Shown piece by piece: positions 12,258 through 24,176 of a stretch of DNA of 64,000 bases. Source of the stretch: Cordilura impudica. Its lineage: Eukaryota > Arthropoda > Insecta > Diptera > Scathophagidae. The stretch is taken from NCBI GenBank assembly GCA_963682025.1, contig OY821519.1, positions 97,553,585 to 97,617,584 of the forward strand. The letters run 5' to 3'. Numbering within the stretch: position 1 is the first letter of the stretch; each line of letters opens with the position of its first letter. The notes under the pieces are model-generated. The model was not told the origin of the DNA. It did no database searches and was given only the letters and a program-made list of their open reading frames with translations. The translations under genes and the position numbers were made by a program.

Positions 12258-15200
12258 TAGGGTGACAGCCAAAACGTGCGGGTCGGATTATTGTGTCACT
12301 GGATCTAAAACTTTAGTGAGCAAAATTTGAGTCAAATCGGACAATGTTTTCTGGACGCGCATTGAGTTCAAAGTTCAAATATGCATTTATATGTAAAAAT
12401 TATCAAAAAAAAAAAACATTTTTCACAAAAATTTTGATATTAATAATTGCGTTTCAATTAAATTAATTAATAAACCGCAATCCAGAGTAAATTATCTTTC
12501 TAATAAAACAACAAACTCTATTGTCGGTTGAAAAACAGCCACTTATATCAAGTTCCCCAGGCAATAAATGCGCCCCAGACCACTTGATTAAGAAAATCGA
12601 GCTCAAATTTTTAAAGACATTGAAATAATTTATAACAACAATATTTTTGCCTTCTCCTGATCTCAAAAATGATCTTATGTAAAGTATTTTGCATATCGTC
12701 TATTGTTATGCCGTTCTAAATTAATTCAAAAGGCTACTTATTTTTTTAGCACTATTTCAAAATCTCCAATTTTACTTTTTCAAAAATTTTGTTCAAGAAA
12801 TTTTCCGAAATCAACGATTGGACTTTAAGGTCTTATTAACAAAATATATCTGATTAAAACTGCCAAATATTTAAGGTATCCTGTCCTTAATTTGGCGAGG
12901 GCAGCGTTTTCATTTCAGCGGATTTGAAGAAAAATGTTTTTTTTTCATACTTTTTCAACTCTTAGACTACATCTTTTTGGGGCTTTCATATATACAAATA
13001 GCTTTTATCAAAATATTATAATACTTGATATAAGTTCTCAATTTTGTAAATTAAGATTAAATTAAAATACTACAAACTGTCCCTATTTAAGGTCAAAAGT
13101 CAAATTTGAGGAGATTTTAATTTTTTTTAAACAAAATATCGAAATAATATATATTTGTGGAAGGATTTCAATAAAACTTGTTGATAATATTTTAATAATT
13201 CTAAAAAATAATATTCTGGACTTATTTAACTGATATTAACCTATGGGCTACTAAAAATATGTCCTAGTTTTAATTTTTTTTTTCAGAATTATTATATTCA
13301 TATAAAGGTATATCGATCGAGTGCCTATACTCAAGAAGTGCTAACTACATTTGACAGCAATATTAATTTTTGATTTCAAACTGTTCTCTGATATAACTGT
13401 CAAATATAATATTAGTTTTGATATCATACATGATTAGTACGACTATTTCTTAATAGATATTGTAGCAAATCCATCGATAAATACTTTCAGATCTTAATAA
13501 TAAATTGGGTTTACACGCTCTCTTTAAAATAATTATTGATGCAGATAGCACTTTTTGAATATAAGCCTCGATATAAGCCCTCGATATAAAAACTTGTTTA
13601 TACTGTATTCAATATAAAAACTAATTAATCTACATACTGATGAAGAAAATATTTATAGATTTCTATAAAGAGTCAATTTGATATCAAGAGCACCCCATGG
13701 ATTAATTTCAGAAAATAAGTTCAGAATATTATTTTTTGGGATTATTAAAATATTATCAGCAAATTTTATTGAAATCCTTTCACAAATACATATTATTTCG
13801 ATATATTGTTAAAAAAAATTTAAATCTCCTTAAATTTGACATTTGACCTGAAAGAGGGACAGTTTATAGTGTTTTAATTTAACCTTAATTTACAAAATTG
13901 AGAACTTATATCAAATAGTATAATATTTTGATAAAAGATATTTGTATATATGAAAGCCCCAAAAAGATGTAGCCTAAAAGTTGAAGAAGTATGAAAAAAC
14001 ACATTTTTCTTCAAATCCGCTGACATAAAAACGCTGCCCTCGCCAGTTTAAGAACAGGATACTTACAACATGTCACATTTTTAATCACATGTATTTTGTT
14101 AATAAGACCTTGAAGTCCAATCGTTGATTTCGGTAAATTTCTTAAACAAAATTTTTAAAAAAGTAAAATTGGTGATTTTGAAATAGTGCTAAAAAATACG
14201 TACCCTTTTGACATTAATTTAGAACGGCATAACAATAGACGGGGTCCAAAATACTTTACATAAGATCATTTTGGGATCATGCAAAAATGTGGTTGTTGTA
14301 AATTATTTCAATGTATTTAAAAATGTGAGCTCGATTTTCTTAATAAAGTGGTCTGCGGAGCATTTATTGTCTGGGAAACTTGATATAACTTGGCTGGTTT
14401 TCAACCGATAATAGATTTTGTTGTTTGATTAGACAGATAATTTACTCTAGATTATGGTTTATTAATTAATTTATTAATTAATTTGTGAAGAATTATTATA
14501 CCCTATACCACTATGTGGTTTGGGTATAATGACTTTGTGCTGCTGTTTGTAACAACCAAAAATATTTGACCTAGACCCATCTTTAATTATACCGATCGAA
14601 TCAGAATCACTTTCTGAGTTGATTTAACAATGTCCGTCCGTCTGTGTGTCCATGTAAACCTTGTAATCAAACTGCAGGTCGCAAATATGAATATATTTTG
14701 ATGAAATTTGGTATATAAGCTTTTGCCATGGGATGAACGCTGTTGAAATTGGTGAGAATCGGTCCATGTTCAGACCTAGCCCCCATAAAAATTACCCCTA
14801 TGAAATCGACATAAATTGTCATAAGATCCAAATTGTCATATAGATCTTACTCAAATTGGGTTTATATGAGTTCATTACATCCATTAATGAGTAGTCAAAA
14901 AATGATCCCTTTGGCCCCATATAGAGCTGCTTCCCGATTTTCACTTAAATCTATTAAAAAACAAAAATATTGCACTGATTCTTCTCAAATTTTGTTTGTA
15001 TATATTTTTGCAAAATACAAGAGACTTTACCAAACATGATCAGGATCGGTCCATTTTTGGACCTAGTCTCCATATAGATATAGCATCCGATATGAACTTT
15101 TTCATATCTGCAGCCAAAAAAATTAATAAAAATCCCACTCAAATTTGGTTTTGCTTATTTTCCATGTCCAGTTAGTTGGGCCTAAGAGATAGGGTTTCTA

Positions 15201-15448
15201 AACGCATGGTATAGGGTATCGTATAGTCGGTCTAGACCGACTATAATTTTCTTACTTGTTTCTTTTTTGATAATTTTTCCATATAAATGCATTTTTGAAC
15301 TTTGAACTCAATGCGCGTCCAGAAGCATTGTCCGATTTGGCTTAAATTTTGCGCACTAAAGTTTTAGATCCAGTGTCACAATAAACCGCCCCGCACACCT
15401 CAAAATTCGACCAAAAATCTTTTTTTCATACAAACCGCTGTCACCCTA
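12258..15448. mobile_element. Fold-back DNA element with about 1-kb inverted arms and 8-bp TSD (hAT-like)
   Basis: Both ends read TAGGGTGACAGC inward and are flanked by the direct repeat ATGAATAT (12250-12257 and 15449-15456). The uninterrupted sequence of other family A copies has this word once at that place. The left arm is about 12258-13248 and the right arm about 13690-15448, with matching internal landmarks such as GGCGAGGGCAGCGTTTT and CATCTTTTTGGGGCTTTCAT. A loop of about 440 bp lies between them. The right arm is interrupted by family A copy 4. The arms encode nothing recognisable. An 8-bp duplication plus a TAGGG terminus fits hAT, but P-like elements also make 8-bp TSDs. Confidence 0.8.
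14498..15260 (+). mobile_element. Helentron-like element, family A, copy 4, nested in the fold-back arm
   Basis: Full-length young copy: ATACCCTATACCAC at the 5' end, GTCC/GTCT core near 14630, inverted TGGTATAGGGTAT near 15207, palindrome AGTCGGTCTAGACCGACT (about 15224), and end CTTACTTGTT. The fold-back's left arm (about 12410-12440) gives the approximate unoccupied sequence, a T-run. No duplication of target is evident. Confidence 0.85.
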
Positions 15449-16073
15449 ATGAATATATTTTGATAAAAATTAACTTCTATCGGCCATAGGATGAACGCTA
15501 TTGAAATTGGTGAAGATCGTTGAATGTTCAGATCCAGTTCCCATACAAACGACCCCTGTGAGATCGACTTAAATTGCCATAAGATCCATATTATCATATA
15601 GATCTTGTTCTAGTTGGGTTTGTGTGTGTTTATTACCTCTATTAATCAGTCCAAAAATAAAACTTCTTAGTCGTATCTCCCATATAAAGCTGCTTCCCGA
15701 TCTTCACTTAAATCTATCAAAAAACAAAAATATTGACAGATTTTTCTCAAATTTGGTTTGTATATATATGATTTCGAAAATAAGAAGTGACTTTACCAAA
15801 TATGGTCAGAATCGGACCATTATTCGACCTAGTCCCCATATAAATAGAGCATCCGATATGAACTTTTTCAGATCTGCAGAGAAATATGGTTAGAATCGGA
15901 CCATTATTCGACCTAGTCCCCATATAAATAGAGCAGAGAAAAGGATTAATAAAAATTCCACATAGATTTGCTTTATGCTTATTTTCTATACCCATTTAGT
16001 TGGACTTGTGACCAATTCTCCGCATATATTGGGTATCGCATAGTCGGTCTAGACCGACTGCAATTTTCGTACA

Positions 16074-16534
16074 TTTTTTATTATTTAATGAAATTCATCC
16101 GCCTTTTTATCTGCCTGTCTGTGTCCATAAAAAAATATGGTAAGGCAACTACAGATTACAATTGTACAGTTTTTTTTTGGATGAAATTTGGTCTGAGTGC
16201 TTTAAACCCTTTTTGACCTAGACCCCGTAAAATGTCTCGACTAAAATTTCTCTAAAATCCAGGTGTGCGTTTCTTTAATCCATAAAATATCAGTTAAAAA
16301 TTATTTGAATTATTTGCTTAGGACCGTTTTTGGCCAAAGTCCCCCTACAAAGCGGCCTTCATTTAAATCTTTTTTTTAAAAAAAAGTTTTTCATTTTAAC
16401 CTCTAACAAGTTTATAAAGTTTGTGACTCGCGGAGTACCATTGAGACGGTAATGGTTGATAAAAGGAATCTATATGGAGATAACCTGACATTTTGAATGT
16501 ATTTAAACCACGTCAACCTAATTTAAAAATTAGA
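16074..16534. other. Degenerate family-A-like remnant
   Basis: Scattered family A words (GTCTGTGTCC, ATGAAATTTGGT, GACCTAGACCCC) appear in the right order between 16085 and 16330 but are strongly diverged. No other feature. Confidence 0.35.
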
Positions 16535-16861
16535 AAAAAATGACCCCTATAACATCGAGTTAAATTGTCATAAAATCCAAATTTAGCAAAAAATCCCGAT
16601 CTTCACTTAAATCTTAAAAAAAAAACAAAAATATTGCACAGATTTTTCTCATATTTGGTTTTGTATTTGTTTTGGCAAATATAAGTGACTTTACCAAATA
16701 TGGTCAGTATCGGTCCATTTTTCGACCTAGTCCCCATATAAATATAGCATCCGATATGAACTTCTTCATATCTGCAGGCAAAACAATTAATAACAATGCC
16801 ACTCAAATTTGGTTTATGTTTATTATCTATATTCAATTAATTGGTCTTACCCTTTCTCTGG
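16535..16861 (+). mobile_element. Family A, 3'-half fragment (copy 5)
   Basis: It matches the 3' half of family A (TTTACCAAATATGGTC, GACCTAGTCCCCATATAAAT, ATCCGATATGAAC) but stops before the terminal palindrome. Confidence 0.55.
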
Positions 16862-17494
16862 AATAAAAGTAAGGTAGTTCAGGGAGAGAGGAAAAAATGT
16901 AAGCCTTTTAAAGATTTTATAAAAATTTAAAAGCTGTTAGAAAATTCAGAAAAAGGTTAAGTCTATCAGGATCTTAATAGAAATGTTTTGTCTCTTACAG
17001 ACTTAGGAGAAAATTTAAGTCCCCTTGACACTTTAGTGAAAAATTAAGTCTTTATGGGACTGTAGTAAAGCATTAAGTATTTCAAGGACTTAACTACAAA
17101 TTCGTTAAATGAGATCCTTCACGCTGGTAAAAGAGTCAAAATATCAGCTGTTTTGTATTTGTATAATTATTTAAACTAGCTCAAAATTAGCCATTAGCGT
17201 TCCCGTACATGTTGCTCTTCTTATCCCAATTTTTTCTTTGGGTAAATTGATTAAAGTTACGTTTATAAAAAAAAAAATTTAATAGTCTTCCGCCAGCCAT
17301 TAAGTTGGCATCGTTTCGTTGCTTCTATTGTTCGCGAATAAGATAAACTAACGTGTCTGTTCTGCTTTGTGGTCCTCGTGGTTGTTGCTCAGCATGCAGT
17401 TAGGTTAACTGTACTTTTCTGCATGTGTTATGGTTATGTTACATAACGTCTCGTTTGAGTTTAAGTTTAAATTTAAGGTTATATATTAAATAGC
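16862..17494. other. Anonymous spacer
   Basis: A loose repetition of TTAAGTC...GACTT words occurs between about 16950 and 17100. No gene or mobile element recognised. Confidence 0.35.
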
Positions 17495-17737
17495 TCAACC
17501 TAACGTCCTTTGCGTAGGCAAAGGTTGTGTAGGAGAGCTCTTTTTTTGAAGCCTAATTCCGCGAAGCCGAGTGGCTTGTCTGCAGATTCTAACTTTTGGG
17601 GTCAGGGATAAGCCGGATTTGGCTGGTTTTTTTTTTTTGCAGCGACAGACTAAAGCCTCTGGTGGGAATCGAACCCACGACCACCGCATGATAGGCGAGC
17701 ATGCTACCTACTCACCTACTGGGGCGGTTAAGAGAGT
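17495..17737 (-). mobile_element. tRNA-derived SINE (or tRNA-like gene remnant)
   Basis: The minus strand contains a good tRNA T-arm: a GTGGG/CCCAC stem around TTCGATT (B box, about 17663-17677). About 35 bases upstream lies a D-arm/A-box-like segment (TAGGTGAGTAGGTAGCATGC, about 17700-17720), with a plausible anticodon loop between. The acceptor stem does not pair convincingly, so it is not a functional tRNA. A roughly 170-bp tail with an A-run follows toward lower coordinates, as in tRNA-derived SINEs. No TSD was identified. Confidence 0.55.
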
Positions 17738-17843
17738 TTACCCTGGCGTTTTGGTTGCGTACTTCTGCCATTAAAATCAGATTACAAAAAAAAAAAAAAA
17801 TATAAAAAAAATATACAAAAATTTTGAAAAGAGCATAAAACTA

Positions 17844-18229
17844 AAAAAATCATGTGAGTCCGATCACAGGGAAGATGTGTAAACATCTAGTAATTAAAGA
17901 TTTTTTTATGTAATTTTTTAAAATCAAACAGAAAGCGTCATCTATGTATCACTTATAGCAAAAACTGTTTCAGCTAATTCAACAACCGTTTGCTGTATAA
18001 CGTTAAAAATATCCTAATATAAACGTATATAAGTGATACATAGATGACGCTTTTAAAAAAGTGGCATAAAAAAACTATTTTATATCATAATTTTTTCACC
18101 AATACAATCATAAGTCACACAGCGTTATCTGCTTCAGCTCACACCGATATGAGTTACGCTGTTTTTGTGATTGTATTGTGAAATAGAAATTTACCCCCCT
18201 GCGCGTATAGATGTTTACACATCAAAAAA
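17844..18229 (-). mobile_element. Helentron-like element, family G, copy 2
   Basis: Minus orientation. The 3' stem-loop (GTGAGTCCGATCAC) and GATGTGTAAACATC are at the left, and the 5' end (CTGCGCGTATAGATG, GTTTACACATCAAAAA) is at the right. It carries no 21-bp minisatellite; instead a 122-bp hairpin sequence occupies its middle (17932-18053). Confidence 0.65.
17932..18053. repeat. Perfect 26-bp inverted repeat (hairpin MITE candidate)
   Basis: The 26 bases at 17932-17957 (ending CTATGTATCACTTATA) are the exact reverse complement of 18028-18053, with a 70-bp spacer. The pair is absent from the other three G copies, so it was probably inserted after G copy 2. TSD not obvious. Confidence 0.65.
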
Positions 18230-18455
18230 TTATTTATTTCATATTCTGAAAAATTGAATTTTTTTCTCTTCATTTAAAAGTTGATTATTATTTTTTTCCA
18301 ATCCCATACTTTAGGGAGCATTTTTTTTCATTGTCTTTTTACCACATTTTACCCGAAAAGTAAAGAAACCTATGTTTGTTTTCTTATAAAAAGTTTTTTA
18401 TATTTTTTTTTTGTAAAAAAAAAATATCGAAAAGCAATCAAAAATCCCCTTGATA

Positions 18456-18832
18456 TCTATAATATTAATAGGCTAGGCGATTTCTTGTGACCGATGTTTT
18501 GTTTTACCGTTTTATCCCGATTTTGACCAAACATGTATTATTTAAAAGGTATTTCTTTTTAGCCGATTTGCAGATTTACAGATTTTAAATTTTTTTCCTT
18601 TATTTTGAGTAAATTGCATTTAAAGTTGCTACTAACACATACATAAAATTATACAATGTCATGTGTGTGTTTATTAAATTTGTTAATGTGTTTGTAATAA
18701 AAATGAGTTTGTTTTTTGTGTTGATTTGTGAATTGGTTATAACTGATTAGCATACTTTTAGGGTCTTTATTTAATGAAAAAATTCAATTTCCCAGAATTT
18801 GCACTCGAATTTCGAGGGCTGGAATCTGCTAG
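18456..18832 (+). mobile_element. Non-autonomous Helitron, family D, copy 1
   Basis: It begins TCTATAATATTAATAGGC after an A and ends CTGCTAG before a T. A short hairpin (CTCGAA/TTCGAG, about 18803-18815) sits 10-15 bases before the CTAG. These are the defining Helitron termini and target. Length 377 bp, no coding. Copies at 25935, 34383, 37360 and 56473 share both ends. Confidence 0.8.
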
Positions 18833-20117
18833 TATAATTTAATTCCCAATTTAATAAAATTAAAAGTTTTATTTAGTTTTATTACAATTTTTTTGCTTTT
18901 AAAAGTTGACATTTCAGTTTTACGCTAAGAATTTGGTTTTTGTGTGCCCGTATTTTTGTGAGTTTTTGTTTCTTGGGGATTTTGTTTCTTTTTTACCCAA
19001 TAACCTATTATTTGGAAAATTACCGGAAAACGAATAAAATCTATGAAATCAAATTAGAATTTTTTCGATTAAAGTGTGAAATTATAGCTCTAAACTTGGC
19101 TTGGAAAGGAAACCATAAATTTCCGAACCTCATGATATTCGATTATAATTTTTCAATGAAAATAGTTAAAATATCAAAAGTGTACAAAGTACCTTTAAGA
19201 ATTTACAGTAAAAGATTTTTTTTTCGCTTAAGTGCACATTCGGAATATGTTAACATACCAAAGATAAAGCGAAGGTAATTTGAAAAAAAAAAAACTTTTG
19301 AATCTAAAATATTGACTTTGGCAGTTAAGCTTTTTTCGCCGTCATGGCTCGATATTTTGTCAACAATTTGAAATTTCTTGAATGCATTGATATCGAAAAT
19401 ATTAAAAAAAAAAAATATTCATATAAATTAAAATTAATAAAATAAAATCTCTAGGGGTGCTAGACTGAGTTACACGTTATATTTGTTTTTAGAAATATAT
19501 AAGTACATACATACATATGTATATAACAGTAACTATTTACTTGAATTGATATATATATAATATATATAAAATAATATATATATATAAAATCATATACATA
19601 CATATAAATAAATTGTAATTTACAACTATTTATCTATATTTAAAGAAAACATCTCATTATTGAAAATTACATTCAAAATTTCCATAGAATTATTTCTGTT
19701 TAATAAATAATGTGAAATACTTATGGATAAAATAATTAATATGCACTTGTTAAAATGAATCTACTTGCTCGTATTTAATAAAAATTTTTAAGGTTTCAAA
19801 GTAAAACTTAACCTGTCAGTCGTTTCTTCAATGTAATGGTGCAAATAAAATAATGGAATTCTCAATATTATATTATTATAAATATGTAAAGTTCTCTGTA
19901 AATAAATACAAAATAATAATAATATTGTATTATTAATAAAATAAAATAAAATAAATAAAATATACACGTTAAAGAAAAGGAGAGAGAAACTAAAATAAAT
20001 TTGTGTTTTTTTTGTGACTCATTTTGTTTCTAGATAAAACGTGTACATGTCGGCTTATCCGAATTTCCCATAAATCCAGTTAATAATAGGCTTTATATAA
20101 ATGATTTTAATGAATTT
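18833..20117. other. Anonymous spacer with AT/ACAT microsatellites
   Basis: Interspersed TA and CATA repeats around 19500-19610 and AATA runs around 19900-19960. The open frame at 18940-19278 (about 112 codons) has AT-driven composition and no recognisable domain. Nothing else seen. Confidence 0.4.
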
Positions 20118-20538
20118 TACCCTATACCACCATGTGTTCAGGGTATAATAAATTTGTGCTGATGGTTGTAACTACGAAAAATATTTGGCCTAGACCCATC
20201 TTTTAACATACCGATCGATCAAATCAATTTCTGATCGACTCAGAAACACTTTCTGTGTCCATTTAACGATGTCCGTCCGTCTGTCCGTCCGTCTGTGTAT
20301 CCATGAATTTATTTTGATGAAATTTGACATATAAGCTCTCATCGGCCATGAAAACGCTATTGAAATTTGTGAAAGTGGAGCATTTGAAGACCTACTCCCC
20401 ATAAAAATGACCCCTATGAGATCGACTTAAATTGCTATAAGATCCAAATTATCATATAAGTAGATCTCGGTCAAATTTGGTTTGTATGTACTTATTACAC
20501 GCATTAATGAGTAATCCAAAAAATATCCTGAAGGATTA

Positions 20539-22761
20539 CACTGCGGAACAAATTCAGGTTAGCAAAAGTTGGGTCGATTCTGAGAGTGAGGGGTGAAAAT
20601 AGAGGCTAAATTAGAAGACCCGTATAGCGGCGTTTGTTTATGTTAGTTCGAATTTTTTTTTAATTGACCTTCGAACTTTGCAGTCAAATGCCGATTTTCA
20701 GCATATTGTTTATATGGTTTTTTGGCTATAACTCGTCGACTAACAGATATTTTTTCAATCTGTAAAAGCCAAATTATTGCTAGAGACCTGTGCAACAATT
20801 AATTTTTTTTAAAAAATTGATTTAGAAAATTTTTGCGGTGCTTATGAAGCAAAATGTTGGAAAAATTATTTTTTTTCATGCTTTTTGAAAATATTTTCCA
20901 CAAAACTAAGTCTTTTTTGCTTTCTGTTTGATCTATAATATGCTTCTCAGTTTCTTCAATAAATTTCATTTGAAAAGAAAATGGTGTTAGTCGATAATTT
21001 GCGTTAAAAATCCCAAAACCATTAAATAAATAGCGATTTAGGTAGAAGTAATTAAAAAGGGAAGTTCCAAGAATTAGGAATTAGTAAAACAACTTTTTTG
21101 TTTTCAACGATTTTTTTTTATTTCGTACAAGCGAACTAATTTCAAAAATGAAGATTCAGTTACTTTCTGGAAGTAGTCAAATAAAACGAACACCAGTGGC
21201 GCATTTGCTGCTACCTCAAAATAGTTTCACTGATTACAGGCTTAACAGCATCTGGCCGTCCAAAATATCCGTGTTTTTTGTGCGATTGGGATTCACGATA
21301 CGGAGAAGGTATTAAAGGAAGAAACCAGTACAAACAGCATAACTGGAATAATTGCATTGGACGGAAATAGCCTAAAGACAATAGGCTACACGAAAGTCTT
21401 GTTCCTGAAATGAAAATTTTGATGCCGTTGCTCCACATTAAACTTGGCATTGCTAAAAATTTTTTGAAATGTATCGCAAAAAGACCAGCAGTATTCAACC
21501 GCTTTTTCCAAGACTAAGTAACGCCAAAATTCAGGAAGGGGTTGTTAATGGTCCCGACATACGGAAACTGAGTCGTCAAGATTTTGACCAAGTTCTGACA
21601 GACCGAGAATTAAATGCATGGCTCGCAATGAAAGCAGTCATTAAAGGACTTTTGGGTAAAGAACGCAAAGACAACTACAGGCAATCTGTTGCAAACATGT
21701 TGGCAGCTTTCGATGAAATTGGGGTTAATATGTCGTACAAAATTCATCTCTTGCATCAGCATCTTGATCAACTCGCTCAACAGTTGGCAACTGAATCTGA
21801 TGAGCAAGGCGAACGTTATCACCAAACTGCGCTTCCATTCGAAATAAGGTAACTATAGAGTGTGCATATTTTGAATTCCTGGATTTTTCTAATATCTTTG
21901 TCAGAGTGAACAATTTAAACATGTTAACGATTGAAAACTATTTTCGTTTCAGGTACAGAGGAAAGAAATCTCCAGATGCAATACTCGCTGAGATTTGTTG
22001 GTGGTATAAAAACACCATTGAAGAAGAGGGAGACGAGGAAAAAGAGGAAGAAGGGGAAGACAAAGATGAAATTCCAGAATATCTGTTGGACGAAATTATC
22101 GAGAGCAGTGATGTTGATCCACAGCCGCCTGCTAAACGGCAACTGGCCAAATCATTAATTTCATTTATTTAATTTTTTTACTTAAAACTTTTCATAACTA
22201 ACATTTCAAAAATATATTTTTTTCCATATTTTTATAATTTCTTTTTCAATGTATCTTCAAAACCAACACTGAACAAAATTGGTACATAAAAAATGAGAAG
22301 TAAATGAATATTAAGCTGGAAAACGCAAGTTTTGTATTATGATTGTTTTCTTTTCAAATGACATTTATTGAAGAAACTGAGAAGCATATTATAGATCAAA
22401 CAGAAAGCAAAACAGACTTAGTTTTGTGGAAAATATTTTCAAAAAGCATGAAAAAAAATTTTTTTCCAATATTTTGCTTCATAAGCACCACAAAAATTTT
22501 CTAAATCAATTTTTTTTAAAAATTTTAATTGTTGCACAGGTCTCTAGCAATAATTTGGCTTTTACAGATTGAGAAAATATCAATTAGTCGATGAGTTATA
22601 GCCAAAAAAACATATAAACAATATGCTGAAAATCGGCATTTGACTGCAAAGTTCGAAGGTCGATTAAAAAAAAAATTCGAACTAACATAAACAAACGCCG
22701 CGATACGGGTCTTCTAATTTAGCCCCTACTTTCATCCCTCACCTGAATTTGTTCCACAGTG
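20539..22761 (+). mobile_element. DNA transposon with about 0.45-kb TIRs and TTA target duplication (CACTA- or PIF-like)
   Basis: The ends are CACTGCGGAACAAATTCAGG and its inverted near-copy (CACTGTGGAACAAATTCAGG), flanked by TTA at 20536-20538 and 22762-22764. The inverted arms run about 20539-21010 and 22325-22761 and match over nearly their whole length. They enclose a broken gene (21215-22172). CACTG termini and a 3-bp duplication fit CACTA/EnSpm-type elements. PIF/Harbinger also uses a 3-bp TWA target, so superfamily assignment is an inference. Confidence 0.8.
21215..22172 (+). pseudogene. Broken transposon protein with a preserved GT-AG intron
   Basis: In order it reads GRPKYPCFLCDWDSR (about 21251-21295), an LLHIKLGIAKNF segment (about 21432), then after a frame change near 21478 PRLSNAKIQEGVVNGPDIRK, SYKIHLLHQHLD and SDEQGERYHQ (to about 21848). 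A 104-bp intron with GT at 21849 and AG at 21951-21952 joins EIR to YRGKKSPD, and the second exon ends in an acidic tail at 22172. I recognise this C-terminal region (CFLCDWDSR, then HIKLG, then SDEQGER) as part of a protein family widespread in arthropod genomes and associated with DNA transposons. I cannot name its catalytic residues. A TAG near 21359 and the frameshift make this copy non-functional. Confidence 0.7.
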
Positions 22762-23286
22762 TTATTCTTACTCGTAGCGCCCTATAAAGCTGCCTCCCAA
22801 TCTTCACTTTCTGAGTCGATTTAGCGATAGCCGTCCGTGCGTTCGTCTGTCGATGAAATTTGATCATAGGACCGCTATTGAAATTTGTAAATATCGATGC
22901 TTGTTTACACCTACTCCCCATAAATATGGCCCCTACGAAATCGACTTAAATTTCCATAGAATCCAAATCAAATTTGGGCTGTGTGTATTTATTATACCCA
23001 TAAATTGTCATAGTCATAGCCCCACATAAAGCTCCTTCTTTCCTTATCTTCATTTAAACCTATCAAAAAATAAAAATATTGCACAGATTTTTCTCAAATT
23101 TGGTTTGTATAAGTTTTTGCAAAAAATAAGTGTCTTTATCAAATTTGGTCAGGATCGGTCCATTTTTCGACCTAGTCCCCATATAAATATAGCATCCGAT
23201 ATGAGCTTTTTCATATCTATAGGCAAAAAAAAAAAAAAAATAATAATAACAACGGTCTAGACCGATTATAATTTTCTTATTTGTTT

Positions 23287-24176
23287 TTTGCAATTTCTCA
23301 TTTCGTTTGTAACGCATCGAAATAAATTCCGGAGAACTCAAAACCGTATATTGTCTTGATCGTTATAACAAGGGAAGTGGATTAAGCGATGACCGTTTAT
23401 ACATTTTTTAAAGAAATGTTTTTTTAAGTATAAGTTTTTTAAAGTACCTTTTTTAAAAAGTAAACTTTTTTTAAAAAGTACCCTTGCCTTATAAAAGTAA
23501 ACTTTTTGTAAAAGTGCCCTTTTCTTATAAAAGTATTTTTTTTAATTACCTGCTTTCAATGAATAATCCTTTTTTAAATTACCTTTTTTTAAAAAAGTAC
23601 CTTGTTAAAAAAAGTATCTTTTCTTAAAAAAGTACCCTTGTTAAAAAAGTACATTTGCATAAAAAGTACTATCTGTTAAGAAATTCCTTTTTTAAAAGTA
23701 CCTTTTATTAAAAAAAGGACATTTTCTTTTGTAATTTTTGAATTTGAAAACAATCAAACACCCGGTTAGTCTCAATTTTATCTACATCACTACTTTCTCT
23801 TAATTGTTAATTTATTTTTTACAAACTTAATGTGATTTTTTTGATAAAATTTGAAATTTGAAAAATTTTAGCATCTTAAGATGTTAAGAAAAAAAATTTT
23901 GATAGAAAAATTTAATAAGGTTTTGTTGATGTTTTTAACTATGAAATTTTTAAATTTGCCTTTTCTTTAATATTAATATCTGGGAATTTCTAGCGAAGAA
24001 TCATTTGAAATTTTTTTGAATTATCGTATGACTTCTAAGGTCTCAAAACAGTCTTAGGGATCAAACTTTGGATATTATAATGCCGGCTGTGTTAAATAAG
24101 GTATCTATGAAGTACTTTGGCTACTTATAGGTTTTCTACTCTAGTAAGAGAAAAATTGTGAAAATTTTCAGATCTA
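23287..24176. repeat. Degenerate AAAGTACC/GGTACTTT low-complexity repeats
   Basis: From about 23400 to 23730 the sequence is a loose succession of TTAAAAAAGTACC words with variable spacing, like the larger H arrays at 42.7 and 48.7-50.1 kb. The rest has no recognised feature. Confidence 0.5.

Larger units (their letters stand above)
12107..16073 (+). mobile_element. Helentron-like element, family A, copy 3, split by a 3.2-kb insertion
   Basis: The left part (12107-12257) has the GTCC-like core (about 12178-12215) and the start of the ATGAATAT block. The right part (15449-16073) resumes with the same 8 bases and runs to the 3' palindrome AGTCGGTCTAGACCGACT (about 16041). A fold-back element occupies 12258-15448. 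A block of about 50 bp is repeated inside the right part (15801-15852 and 15884-15936). Confidence 0.75.
20118..23286 (+). mobile_element. Family A, copy 6, split by a 2.2-kb DNA transposon
   Basis: 5' part 20118-20538 (ACCCTATACCACC start, GTCCGTCCGTCTGTCC core near 20272). The 3' part runs from 22762 to the degenerate palindrome (GGTCTAGACC) and CTTATTTGTTT at about 23286. The right part is rearranged: around 22795 the sequence jumps back to the core (TCTGAGTCGATTTAGCG), so two partial copies may be joined. Confidence 0.65.

Noticed and set aside
17641..17737. A functional tRNA gene
   Set aside because: T-arm and A box are good, but the acceptor stem does not pair and the D-arm is irregular; a SINE head explains it better.
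17571..17774. Open frame with SGGNRTHDHRMIGEHATY as a protein
   Set aside because: This is the translation of a tRNA-like T-arm and anticodon region on the opposite strand, a familiar false protein.
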